A model generated the notes under the pieces. That model ran no database searches and had not been told where the DNA came from. It saw nothing but the letters and a program-made list of their open reading frames with translations. From JAAXGI01 sp965206975 (lineage in GTDB: Bacteria; Gemmatimonadota; Gemmatimonadetes; Longimicrobiales; Gaopeijiaceae), in contig OZ242253.1 of assembly GCA_965206975.1 (NCBI GenBank), positions 744,001 to 808,000 on the forward strand: 64,000 bases of DNA. Direction: 5' to 3'. Each line of letters begins with the position of its first letter. Position 1 is the stretch's first letter. Shown here piece after piece: positions 45,534 through 53,743 of this stretch. The translations under genes and the position numbers were made by a program.

Positions 45534-45539
45534 CCGTTG

Positions 45540-46485
45540 GCAGCGGCTAGGGTCCCGGACCCCCCGCTCCCGCTACGGGGGAGCTGAAGCCCCCCTCTCC
45601 CTAAGGCCAAAACCACAAGCCACTGACGTCCCCGGCATGCCGGGCCGGGACCCTCCGGCCGCTCGCCGGCCGGGGGCACCGGAAGAGCCGGTACGCCGAA
45701 GAAACGAGGCTACAGGCAACACCGCTGGCGAAACCGCTGGAGCGCGTCGTGCATGGAGCCATGACAGAAGGCAAGGAAGCCATCGGGATCCGGGAGCGTT
45801 CCGGTGCGTCCCACAACTCGGTCTGGCGCCCCCGGGTCTCATCGGACGGGAGACCGGCAGGAGGAGTCGGGGTCCAGAGCGGGGGGTTAGGCCATCCCGC
45901 TCCTGCGGGCCGGAGTGCCAGCCCTCCGGCGAGACTCGGGAGCGATGCGCAGTCAGTCGCGAGGTGCCGGCTTACGCGCCCGTGCTCAGGCGCCGTCCGT
46001 CCCGGTCAGCGGCAAGACGCGAGATAGAAGCGGACACTCCACGTGATGAGCGATTCCGGAATCGACGATTCCCGGTGTGTCCCGGGAGAGTTCGACGATC
46101 TCGATCTCTGGCTCAAGAAGGCGTTACAGCGACTTCCCTTCCAGAACGACGACTTTGGCACAGTTGCCGGCTCTGGTCCGGTGAGGCTTGAGAACGTGTT
46201 CCGGTATCGACGCCTCGGAATGCTCCGGGCTTCTCGCGTAAGTGGTGACACGATCCGGCAAAGCCCTCACGGCAACTCTCCTGCACCAGCGCGTAGCCAG
46301 CACGGCCGTGCGGTCACCCTGTGGACACCGCCTCGGCGAGACGCATCCTGCGCTCGGCAACGACCGCCCACGCCGGGCGCGCGAGGTGGACCGAAGCGGG
46401 GAGGCCGGGTGCACGGCCCGCGATCATCGCCAGCGTTCCTTCGCGCGGCGAGACCCTCGACGGCGAATCGGAGCTGGCTCCAGCT
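45540..46485. other. 950-bp region without a recognisable gene
   Basis: Open frames exist (for example 46043-46489 plus strand, beginning SDSGIDDSRCVPGEFDDLDL) but lack family resemblance and a consistent start. The segment is rich in short inverted repeats and reads like a decayed mobile element or structured non-coding DNA. No terminal repeats were found. Confidence 0.35.
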
Positions 46486-47064
46486 CTAACCAAAATAGGC
46501 CGGTTCTTTCCCGGGCTTCCACTTGATGTTGCACCCCACGCTCGGGATCTGGTCCGCCGCAACGGGCCGCCCCTCGATGACCGCACCGGCCGCCCGGCGG
46601 AGGTCTCCGCCGGTCACGGGAGTCCCACTTCCCGGGCGACTGGCGTCGAACCGTCCCCGGTAGGCCAGCCGGCGATCCCGGTCGAAGAGGAAGAAGTCGG
46701 GCGTGCACGCGGCCTGGTACGCCTTTGCCACCTCCTGACTCTCGTCGAGCAGGTAGGGGAAGGTGTAACCCGCCTGGCTCGCCTCTTCCGCCATCCTCTC
46801 CGGAGAGTCGTCGGGAAAGCGCTCGATGTCGTTGGAGTTGATGGCGACGGCCGCAAGCCCGCGTTCCTGGTATTCCTCGACGAACGCCGCGATTCCGGAA
46901 CGAAGGTGCTTCACATAGGGACAATGCGGGCAGAGGAACATGACGAGAAGCGCGGGAGCGTTCTCGTAGCGCCCGAGCGACACCATCTCGCCATCCGCCG
47001 AAGGGAGGGAGAAGCCGGGCGCCGCAGTCCCGAGCGGGAGCATCGTGGATGGTACTTCTGCCAT
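46486..47064 (-). CDS. Thioredoxin-fold peroxiredoxin-like protein
   Basis: 192 aa. AhpC/TSA-type fold: PLGTAAPGFSLPSADGEMVS, then VMFLCPHCPYVKHLRSGIAA with a CPHC redox motif, AVAINSNDIERFPDDSPERM, YTFPYLLDESQEVAKAYQAA, CTPDFFLFDRDRRLAYRGRF (cis-Pro loop). No signal peptide, so cytosolic. Typical members are thiol-disulfide or peroxide-linked redox proteins. It precedes greA's 3' side on the same strand, 55 bases apart. Confidence 0.85.
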   Translation of the reverse strand: MAEVPSTMLPLGTAAPGFSLPSADGEMVSLGRYENAPALLVMFLCPHCPYVKHLRSGIAAFVEEYQERGLAAVAINSNDIERFPDDSPERMAEEASQAGYTFPYLLDESQEVAKAYQAACTPDFFLFDRDRRLAYRGRFDASRPGSGTPVTGGDLRRAAGAVIEGRPVAADQIPSVGCNIKWKPGKEPAYFG

Positions 47065-47119
47065 GGTCTGACTCCGTATCTTGGGCTTCTCGTCCGTAGC
47101 GGGACAGCGCGTGCGTGGC

Positions 47120-47602
47120 CTACTCCGCCACTCCGAGCTGCTTCGGCAACGTCTCCACCGCTTTCACCTGGTAGCTCCGCGGCCCGGCGGGGAGCTGAAT
47201 CACGACATCCTCCCCCTCCCGTACACCGAGGAGCCCCCGCCCGATCGGAGACTCGAGCGAGACGTGTCCCGCCTCGAGGTCCATGAAATCCCCCGCGACG
47301 AGCGTCAGATGCATCTCCTCCCTGAGCTCCACGTCGTAGATCGTAACCCGAGAACCGAAGCCAATGCGGTTCATCGGCATCGCGGCCGGGTCGATCTTGG
47401 AGAGATCGGACATGCGCCGCGCGAGGTGTCCGATACGGGCCTGGACGAATTGCTGACGTTCCAGCGCCGACTTGTACTCGGCGTTCTCCCGCAGATCCCC
47501 GAGTTCGACAGCCTGCGCGATCCGCTCGGGGAGGACGACGTTGAGCTCGCGGGTGAGGATCTCGATCTCCTCTCCGAGCTTCTCTCGAATCTCGTCCAGC
47601 AT
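47120..47602 (-). CDS. greA: Transcription elongation factor GreA/GreB family
   Basis: 160 aa from the ATG at 47602, chosen to follow the upstream stop by seven bases. N-terminal coiled coil MLDEIREKLGEEIEILTREL with the acidic tip GDLRENAEYKSALERQQFVQ (Asp and Glu needed for transcript cleavage), then the FKBP-like C-terminal domain (FGSRVTIYDVELREEMHLTL, HVSLESPIGRGLLGVREGED). It rescues backtracked RNA polymerase. The length matches GreA. It sits directly after purE. Confidence 0.93.
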   Translation of the reverse strand: MLDEIREKLGEEIEILTRELNVVLPERIAQAVELGDLRENAEYKSALERQQFVQARIGHLARRMSDLSKIDPAAMPMNRIGFGSRVTIYDVELREEMHLTLVAGDFMDLEAGHVSLESPIGRGLLGVREGEDVVIQLPAGPRSYQVKAVETLPKQLGVAE

Positions 47603-47609
47603 ACGCCGC

Positions 47610-48128
47610 TCAGCCGGGCGGCGGGAGCGAGGGATCCGGATCCCGGAGTATCGCTTCCGTCCGCTCCGTCCGGTATGCGCGCAGGCGACCCAGCACCTCT
47701 CCGTCCCCGACCCCGATGATCGCGGCCGCGAGGAGCGCGGCATTGACAGCGCCCGCCTTCCCGATCGCAAGCGTCCCGACGGGAATGCCGCCTGGCATCT
47801 GGACGATCGAGAGGAGCGAGTCGAGGCCCTGCAGCGCCCGCGACTGAATCGGCACGCCGAGAACGGGGAGCACCGTCTTCGCGGCCATGACGCCGGCGAG
47901 GTGGGCGGCCCCGCCGGCGCCGGCGATGATCACCCGGAGCCCCCGGCTCTCGGCCGACGCGGCGTACTCGAAGGCGACATCGGGGGTCCGGTGAGCCGAG
48001 ATGACACGCGTCTCGGACGGGATCTCGAGCGCCGACAGCGTCTCGACGGCGCCAGCCATCGTCTCCCAATCCGAGCGAGAGCCCATGATCACGCCTACGA
48101 TCGCATCGTCCATCATTTCCCTTGTCAC
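47610..48128 (-). CDS. purE: N5-carboxyaminoimidazole ribonucleotide mutase
   Basis: 172 aa. Conserved VIMGSRSDWETM (substrate phosphate loop), ISAHRTPDVAFEYA (catalytic His) and IIAGAGGAAHLAGVMAAKT, IQSRALQGLDSLLSIVQMPG. Class I PurE of the usual length; converts N5-CAIR to CAIR in purine synthesis. purK is not next to it. It precedes greA by seven bases, likely in one transcript. Confidence 0.95.
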   Translation of the reverse strand: MTREMMDDAIVGVIMGSRSDWETMAGAVETLSALEIPSETRVISAHRTPDVAFEYAASAESRGLRVIIAGAGGAAHLAGVMAAKTVLPVLGVPIQSRALQGLDSLLSIVQMPGGIPVGTLAIGKAGAVNAALLAAAIIGVGDGEVLGRLRAYRTERTEAILRDPDPSLPPPG

Positions 48129-48247
48129 GTGGGCCGCCGAGACCGTCCGGCACCGAGCCGCTGAAGCCTCCTATGGTGTATAGAGGGCTTGCGCTGAGTC
48201 AAGATAGCGCGCGGCGAAGCCCAGGACCCTCGACCCGGGAACGACCC

Positions 48248-50590
48248 ATGCAGGAAGGCGCGACCCCGATCCCCTGGCCTCCGCGGGACGAGCACCTCAC
48301 CCCATTCCTTCCGCTCGTCTATGTCGCGTGGTCGGACGGTATCCTCTCGGAGACGGAAATGGGCCGGATCCGCGAGGCCATCAGGGAGGCCGAAGGCCTT
48401 CCGGCGCGGGTTGTCCGCATCCTCGAGAGCTGGCTCAAGACCGACTCGCCCCCCTCTCCGCAGGCACTCGCGCGTCTGAGGGAGAGCATCGGCAGGGCCG
48501 CCCGCCGAGCCTCGCCGGAGGAGCTTAAGTCGCTCGTATCGCTGGGCGTGGCGATCGCACGTGCCGAGGCGAACGATGCGGGCGGATGGGCGACGGCGAA
48601 GGGGATGCGCGTGCTCGAAGGGGTCGAGGAACTCCTCGGGGTCCTCGGCGGGGAGGCCGCACGCGACTTCGCCACGCCGCGGCCCGCATCGACCGTGCCC
48701 GGGGAGAGCGGAGGGGTCGACACGGAGGCGGCGCTCGAGCGGATCATGGCGGGGGACGAGAGCGAGCGACGCCTGAGGTCGCGGGTCTTCGAGCTCCTCG
48801 GCGACCCCAGAGTCCGGGTACCGGACGGCCTCCCCACGCCCGAGGCGAGAGAGCGGGTCCTGGTAGCGGTCCGAGAGCTCGCGGCCGAGGGGCTCGGCAA
48901 GCTCGCGCTTCCCGCCGAGCACGGCGGCGACGACGATCTGCCCGGGTCGATGATCCTCTTCGAGACGCTCGCCTACGGGAATCTCGCCGTCCTGATCAAG
49001 TTCGGGGTGCAATTCGGCCTCTTCGGGGGGAGCGTTCATCAGCTCGGCACGAGGCGGCATCACGAGGCGTTCCTCGGGCGGATCGGCTCCCTCGACCTCC
49101 CGGGAATCTTCGCGATGACGGAAAGAGACCACGGATCGAATGTCCGGGCGATCGAGACCCGCGCCGCGTACCACCGGGACACGGATGAATTCGTGATTCA
49201 CACCCCGCACCCGGGAGCCCGGAAGGACTGGCTCGGCAACGCCGCACTCCACGGCCAGATGGCGACCGTATTCGCGCAGCTCCACGTGGATGGCGAGGAA
49301 CACGGGGTTCACGCATTCCTGGTCCCGATCCGCACCCGGAGGGGACGGCCACTCCCGGGGATCCGGATCGAGGACTGCGGCGAGAAGGTCGGACTGAATG
49401 GGTTGGACAACGGACGCCTCTCCTTCGACCGGGTCCGGATCCCGCGCCTGAATCTCCTCGACCGATTCGCCGAGGTGACCCCGAAGGGCGAGTACCAGAG
49501 CTCGATCGCCTCTTCCGGCCGCAGATTCTTCACAATGCTCGGGACGCTCGTCGGGGGGAGGATCTCGATCGCCGCCGCATCGGTGTCGGCAGCGAAGACG
49601 GGGCTCGCGATCGCGGTTCTCTACAGCGGGCGAAGACGCCAGTTCGGCCCCTCGGGGGAAGCGGAGGTGCCGATCCTCGACTATCTCACGCAGCAGCGGG
49701 CGCTCCTTCCGGCGCTCGCCACGACCTACGGCCTCCACTTCGCCATCCGGTCGCTGATCGCGGACTTCTCCTCGGCGGAGGGAGACAGCGCCCGCGTGGA
49801 GGTACTCGCCGCCGGGCTCAAGGCGTACGCCTCCCGTCACGCGCAAGAGACGCTCCAGAGCTGCCGCGAGGCACTCGGCGGGCGGGGATATCTGGCGGCG
49901 AACCGGCTCGGCGTCCTCCGCGAGGACACGGACATCTTCACCACCTTCGAGGGCGCGAACGTGGTTCTGCTCCAGCTCGTGGCGAAGAGCCTCCTGTCGG
50001 AGTACCGGGAGTCGGTGGGCGACCTCCGGCTCTGGAGCATGGTCAAGTTCCTCGGCGAGCGGGCGGGCGAGGAGGCGGCCCGATTCGATCCGATCCGGAG
50101 CCGGCGGAGTGCGGACGAGTACCTGAGAGACCCGGAGATGCAGCTCGAGGCGCTCCTCTTTCGCGAGTCCCGGCTCCTTCACACGGTCGCGAGGAGGCTC
50201 AAGCACCGGATCGATGAGGGGATGGATTCCTTCCACGCGATGAACGAGTGCCAAGACCACCTCGTTCACCTCGCCCGCGCGCACATCGAGCGGGCCGTGC
50301 TGGAAAGCTTCCGGGCGGGGGTGGAGGGGTGCAGGGAGGCCGAGGGAAGGAGCGTCGGCGGGCTCCTCGCCACCCTCTGCGACCTCTACGCCCTATCGAG
50401 AATTGAGCGGGACCGCGCCTGGTACCTCGAGACGGGCTACATGGAGGCCACCCAGACGACGTCGATCCGCGACCTAGTCAACCGCTTGTGTCGACAACTG
50501 AGAGACGAGGCGCCGGCGCTCGTTCGCGGCTTCGGGATCCCGGACGCGGTCCTCGCCGCCCCGGCAGCCCTCGGCGGTGATTCCGGCTGA
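48248..50590 (+). CDS. Acyl-CoA oxidase/dehydrogenase with N-terminal TerB-like domain
   Basis: 780 aa from the ATG at 48248. Residues 15-150 are helical and TerB-like (PLVYVAWSDGILSETEMGRI, SLGVAIARAEANDA). The rest is an acyl-CoA oxidase-type flavoprotein: GLGKLALPAEHGG, IFAMTERDHGSNVRAIETRA, WLGNAALHGQMATVFAQLHV, GLNGLDNGRLSFDRVRIPRL, RRQFGPSG and the FAD-binding QSCREALGGRGYLAANRLGV plus DTDIFTTFEGANVVLLQLVA. It catalyses the first step of acyl-CoA beta-oxidation; whether it uses oxygen or an electron carrier is undecided. The TerB-like fusion is unusual. Divergent from purE-greA. Confidence 0.85.
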   Translation: MQEGATPIPWPPRDEHLTPFLPLVYVAWSDGILSETEMGRIREAIREAEGLPARVVRILESWLKTDSPPSPQALARLRESIGRAARRASPEELKSLVSLGVAIARAEANDAGGWATAKGMRVLEGVEELLGVLGGEAARDFATPRPASTVPGESGGVDTEAALERIMAGDESERRLRSRVFELLGDPRVRVPDGLPTPEARERVLVAVRELAAEGLGKLALPAEHGGDDDLPGSMILFETLAYGNLAVLIKFGVQFGLFGGSVHQLGTRRHHEAFLGRIGSLDLPGIFAMTERDHGSNVRAIETRAAYHRDTDEFVIHTPHPGARKDWLGNAALHGQMATVFAQLHVDGEEHGVHAFLVPIRTRRGRPLPGIRIEDCGEKVGLNGLDNGRLSFDRVRIPRLNLLDRFAEVTPKGEYQSSIASSGRRFFTMLGTLVGGRISIAAASVSAAKTGLAIAVLYSGRRRQFGPSGEAEVPILDYLTQQRALLPALATTYGLHFAIRSLIADFSSAEGDSARVEVLAAGLKAYASRHAQETLQSCREALGGRGYLAANRLGVLREDTDIFTTFEGANVVLLQLVAKSLLSEYRESVGDLRLWSMVKFLGERAGEEAARFDPIRSRRSADEYLRDPEMQLEALLFRESRLLHTVARRLKHRIDEGMDSFHAMNECQDHLVHLARAHIERAVLESFRAGVEGCREAEGRSVGGLLATLCDLYALSRIERDRAWYLETGYMEATQTTSIRDLVNRLCRQLRDEAPALVRGFGIPDAVLAAPAALGGDSG

Positions 50591-50594
50591 GAGC

Positions 50595-51170
50595 CTACTC
50601 GCCGCTCCCGTAGCGGGAGTATACCTCGGTGCGGCCCGTCGTCGTGAATGTCAGCACCTCGTACGAATCGACCGCCCCCCCCATCTCCATCCCTGGCGAC
50701 CCAATCGGCATCCCCGGTGCGGTCAGCCCCCGGACCGGCGGGGCCTCGGCGAGGAAGCGCCGCACGTCCTCGCCCGGCACGTGCCCCTCGATGACGTAGC
50801 CGTTCACCACGGCGGTGTGGCACGACGACAGCTCGGGACGCACGCCGAGGCCCTGCTTTACCCCGGTGAGATCGACCCGGTACTCGAGCGCCACCTCGAA
50901 GCCGTACTCACCGATGTGCTCGACCCAGGCGCTGCAGCACCCGCAGGTCGGCGCCAGATAGACGGTCATCGGGATCGGCTCGGCCCAGTCGATCGGGATC
51001 GGTGCCCCCGGCGAATCCACCTCGATCGGGTCCGCAGGAGCCATCCCCGCTGGAGTCAGGGCGATGGCGGCCGGAGGCCGTGCGTCCGCGGAAACGACGA
51101 GGACGGTTCCCACGGCTCCCGCCCCGATGAGAAGGAGGCCCGCAAGAAGAAGGGGAGTTCGTCGGTTCAT
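50595..51170 (-). CDS. DUF411 metal-binding-like protein
   Basis: 191 aa from the ATG at 51170. N-terminal signal anchor (RRTPLLLAGLLLIGAGAVGT), then MTVYLAPTCGCCSAWVEHIG with the CxCC cluster, VKQGLGVRPELSSCHTAVVN and GYVIEGHVPGEDVRRFLAE, the hallmarks of DUF411 proteins, which are often linked to copper or other metals. C-terminal GMPIGSPGMEMGG is Met-rich and may add metal ligands. It lies downstream of the ABC operon and peptide on the same strand, with a 318-bp gap. Confidence 0.87.
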   Translation of the reverse strand: MNRRTPLLLAGLLLIGAGAVGTVLVVSADARPPAAIALTPAGMAPADPIEVDSPGAPIPIDWAEPIPMTVYLAPTCGCCSAWVEHIGEYGFEVALEYRVDLTGVKQGLGVRPELSSCHTAVVNGYVIEGHVPGEDVRRFLAEAPPVRGLTAPGMPIGSPGMEMGGAVDSYEVLTFTTTGRTEVYSRYGSGE

Positions 51171-51488
51171 GGCAGTCCCTGAGGCTTGGGTTCTCCGGGC
51201 GCTCCCCGGTCGCTCGCATGTCTGCGCTTCTACGTCTCCGCACCCGGCGGTGTTCCTCCGGGACCGGATCACAGCGCCTGCCGGACTCGTGGCCAACTGT
51301 CCGGTCAATACCGTCTCAGCACACGCCATCGTTGCGACCTGGCCTCTGGATCGAGATTCAGCTCCGAAATTCCCTGCAGTTCCGCCTTCCGGAGGGTAGC
51401 CTGCAAGTCGCACTGCTGCGCCAGGGGCAGCGTGTCCGAACCGCGTCGAGAACCGGACGATAGGACCGCGCCGGCGACAACCCCGGCC
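51171..51488 (-). other. Gap between the DUF411 gene and the GG-motif peptide
   Basis: 318 bases. A minus-strand frame ending at 51305 has a coding-like stretch (SDTLPLAQQCDLQATLRKAE and onward to RWRVLRRY) but no defensible start; it may be a remnant. No terminator is obvious, so read-through from the operon into the DUF411 gene is possible. Confidence 0.35.
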
Positions 51489-51746
51489 TCACGGGCAGCA
51501 GAGACCGCCCGACATCTGCTGGAACTGCTCCTCGTCGAGCTCCGCGCCCGCCGACAGGGCGAACTGGAAGCTGTTCTTCCTGCCACGACGGAGCTGAATC
51601 TCGACCTTGTTGGCCAGGTCGATGCCGAATTCGTGCAGAACGAGGCCTCCGGGGTCGGCAATGGGTTGCTGCCGACTGGCCGCGTCCAAGACCGGCCGAC
51701 ACCGCAGGATGCGCACCGTCAGCCCAACCGCCGCGTGCGACCCCAA
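51489..51746 (-). CDS. Small peptide resembling an NHLP-type RiPP precursor leader (GG motif, LCCP tail)
   Basis: 85 codons from a TTG at 51746, 16 bases after the stop of the beta-barrel gene. The middle IADPGGLVLHEFGIDLANKV followed by EIQLRRGRKNSFQFAL matches the pattern of nitrile-hydratase-like leader peptides (LLADP..L.EFGI.LP..VE), and the end ELDEEQFQQMSGG is a typical leader end with a double-Gly cleavage motif. Only four residues, LCCP, follow. No modification enzyme is adjacent. It is either a RiPP-like precursor with a tiny core, a degenerate leader, or a leader-like domain used for another purpose. Confidence 0.5.
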   Translation of the reverse strand: MGSHAAVGLTVRILRCRPVLDAASRQQPIADPGGLVLHEFGIDLANKVEIQLRRGRKNSFQFALSAGAELDEEQFQQMSGGLCCP

Positions 51747-51762
51747 TCCCGGCGCATGCCGT

Positions 51763-52932
51763 TCAGAAGTACCAGCTGAGGGAGAGATACCCGGTCAGTC
51801 CGGCCAAGCCGTACTCGGAGGGCAGCGGGAGAGCGTCGGATGCGTCGTCGTCACCCAGCCCGAGGAAGGCGCCGGTGGTCACAGCCGTGTCGTCGCCAGC
51901 CGAGTAGGCGACGCTCGCTCCCATCGTGGTGCTCAGGTCGTTCAGGTTCCAGAGTGCGAGTCCACTGAGGCTCCAGAGCGGGTGTACTCGGTACGACGCC
52001 TGGACGACCGTCTCGTCCCGCCCGAGCACCTGGTGTTCGCCGCGGAGGAACGTGACCGATTCGAGCGTGGCGGAGTACGCCTCCGGCGCGGCGGCACCCA
52101 AACCGTCACGTTGGTACTCGACGGCCAGCGTCAGATCCCTTCCAGCGATCCGAGCTTGCCGGTCGAGGCCGAGCGTGCCACGCAACACGACCCGGTCCCC
52201 GAGCTGGCGGACCACCGCCTCCCCCCGGATCGCCCAACTTCCCACTGATCCGGCGGCGGCGACGGCGCCCCCCGGATCACCGTACACGATCCCGCCCCAC
52301 CCCGAGAGTTCCCAGTTCTGCGCGGTCGTGAGGCCACGCATCAGCGCAGTCACCTCCCTGCCCGCCGGCGACTGGGTCGCTCGCACGACGAAGTCAACCT
52401 CGCTGAGCGCGGTTGGGTAGAAACGGAGTCGGGCGGCGTCCACCCCTGCGCGAAACTCCCTGAACGGGTCGACCGGGTTGAACGGAGTGAATGGGTCGCT
52501 CGGAGTGAGAAACAGTGCGGTGCCCCATGACACGGCCTGCCGCCCCGCGCTGATCTCGAGGCGTTCGCTCTCCCATCCGACGTACAGACGATCGAATCGG
52601 TGTTGCCAGAGGACGTGGTCCCGTCGCGAGATCGTCCACTGGAGCCGGAGCCACTCGCCGCCGCCCGGCACCGCGCCGAGGGTGTATTCCGGCAGCGTGC
52701 CGAGGCGCCGGAACGTCAGGACGTGCTCATAGGCGACACCGAACCCGAAGGCCCCCGCAACCGGCTCGCCGGAGAGGCGGATCCGATTGAACTCGCTCAG
52801 CTGGCCGTCACCGGTACCGGCAAGGGGGACGGCCTGCACGTAGCCGTTCAGCTGCAGCGCCTGGCCGGACGGGGTATCGCAAAGGGCCGCAAGCAGCGCG
52901 ACCGCCCAACCGGTCCGCGCGCGGAGCCCCAT
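51763..52932 (-). CDS. Outer-membrane beta-barrel protein of the ABC operon
   Basis: 389 aa. Signal peptide (to about residue 24), then alternating strands such as LQLNGYVQAVPLAGTGDG, EWLRLQWTISRRDHVLWQHR, DRLYVGWESERLEISAGRQA, SWGTALFLTPSDPFTPFNPV, ending in LTGYLSLSWYF with a terminal Phe. It resembles DUF1302-like or porin-type barrels. Start overlaps closely the end of the ATPase gene (five bases apart), so it is likely the outer-membrane part or acceptor of the ABC system. Confidence 0.75.
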   Translation of the reverse strand: MGLRARTGWAVALLAALCDTPSGQALQLNGYVQAVPLAGTGDGQLSEFNRIRLSGEPVAGAFGFGVAYEHVLTFRRLGTLPEYTLGAVPGGGEWLRLQWTISRRDHVLWQHRFDRLYVGWESERLEISAGRQAVSWGTALFLTPSDPFTPFNPVDPFREFRAGVDAARLRFYPTALSEVDFVVRATQSPAGREVTALMRGLTTAQNWELSGWGGIVYGDPGGAVAAAGSVGSWAIRGEAVVRQLGDRVVLRGTLGLDRQARIAGRDLTLAVEYQRDGLGAAAPEAYSATLESVTFLRGEHQVLGRDETVVQASYRVHPLWSLSGLALWNLNDLSTTMGASVAYSAGDDTAVTTGAFLGLGDDDASDALPLPSEYGLAGLTGYLSLSWYF

Positions 52933-52937
52933 CGCCC

Positions 52938-53639
52938 TTACGGTCGGCGCTCGTCTTCACGCACGGCGCCATCTACCATGCGGATCAGACGCCGGCAGCG
53001 CTCCATGACGCGGCTATCGTGGGAGGCAAAGACGAAGGTCACTCCGAGATCACGATTCAGCTCGCCCATGATATCAAGGAGCGCTCCGCTGGCCGCTGAG
53101 TCGAGGTTGGCCGTTGGCTCGTCCGCGAGCACCAGGGCCGGGCGGCTAGCCACCGCGCGAACCACGGCCACCCGTTGCTGCTGGCCGCCCGACAGCTTGC
53201 CCGGACGCCGGCCTTCCAGCCCCTCGATCCCCGTCCGCGCGAAGAGATCGCGGACACGCGCGTGACGCTCCTTGGCGTCCACGCCCTGGAGGAGCATCGG
53301 GAATTCCGCATTCTCCAACGCCGTGAGCACGGGGAGCAGATTGTAGGCCTGGAAGACGAAACCGACTTCTTCGAGCCGGAGCCGCGCCAGCTCCCGGTTC
53401 GGCATGCGGCTCACCTCGCGCCCGGCCACCCAGACCCGGCCCCGCGTGGGCCGCGTCAGGCCGCCGATCAGATTCAGGAGCGTCGTCTTTCCGGAGCCGG
53501 ACGGCCCCGCAAGCGCGGTGAATTCGCCACGCTCTACAGTCAGGCTGACGTCGCAGACCGCCTGCACTGCTTCAGCTTCCTGCTGGAAGATCTTCCAGAC
53601 GCCGTCGGTCCGGGCGGCCGCGGTGTCACGCACTGTCAT
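52938..53639 (-). CDS. LolD/MacB-type ABC transporter ATPase
   Basis: 233 aa from the ATG at 53639 (GAGG upstream). Walker A GPSGSGKT, Q-loop in VGFVFQAYNLLPVLTALENA, signature LSGGQQQR, Walker B LVLADEPT with the D-loop ANLDS, and H-loop FVFASHDSRVM. The family energises FtsX-type permeases that extract lipoproteins or export peptides without a transmembrane tunnel. Two such permeases are encoded just upstream. Confidence 0.93.
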   Translation of the reverse strand: MTVRDTAAARTDGVWKIFQQEAEAVQAVCDVSLTVERGEFTALAGPSGSGKTTLLNLIGGLTRPTRGRVWVAGREVSRMPNRELARLRLEEVGFVFQAYNLLPVLTALENAEFPMLLQGVDAKERHARVRDLFARTGIEGLEGRRPGKLSGGQQQRVAVVRAVASRPALVLADEPTANLDSAASGALLDIMGELNRDLGVTFVFASHDSRVMERCRRLIRMVDGAVREDERRP

Positions 53640-53743
53640 AGCACCTCGCACCAAGTTGGATACACCATGTCGACCCCGACCCTGGCATGCGGCCAGTCGC
53701 TCGGGCCCAGTCTCCGTGCACGGGGCAGTGTCACCGCGAGTGG

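Noticed and set aside
45637..46027. Diversity-generating retroelement or retron
   Set aside because: No reverse transcriptase, no template/variable repeat pair and no adenine-specific mismatches were seen.
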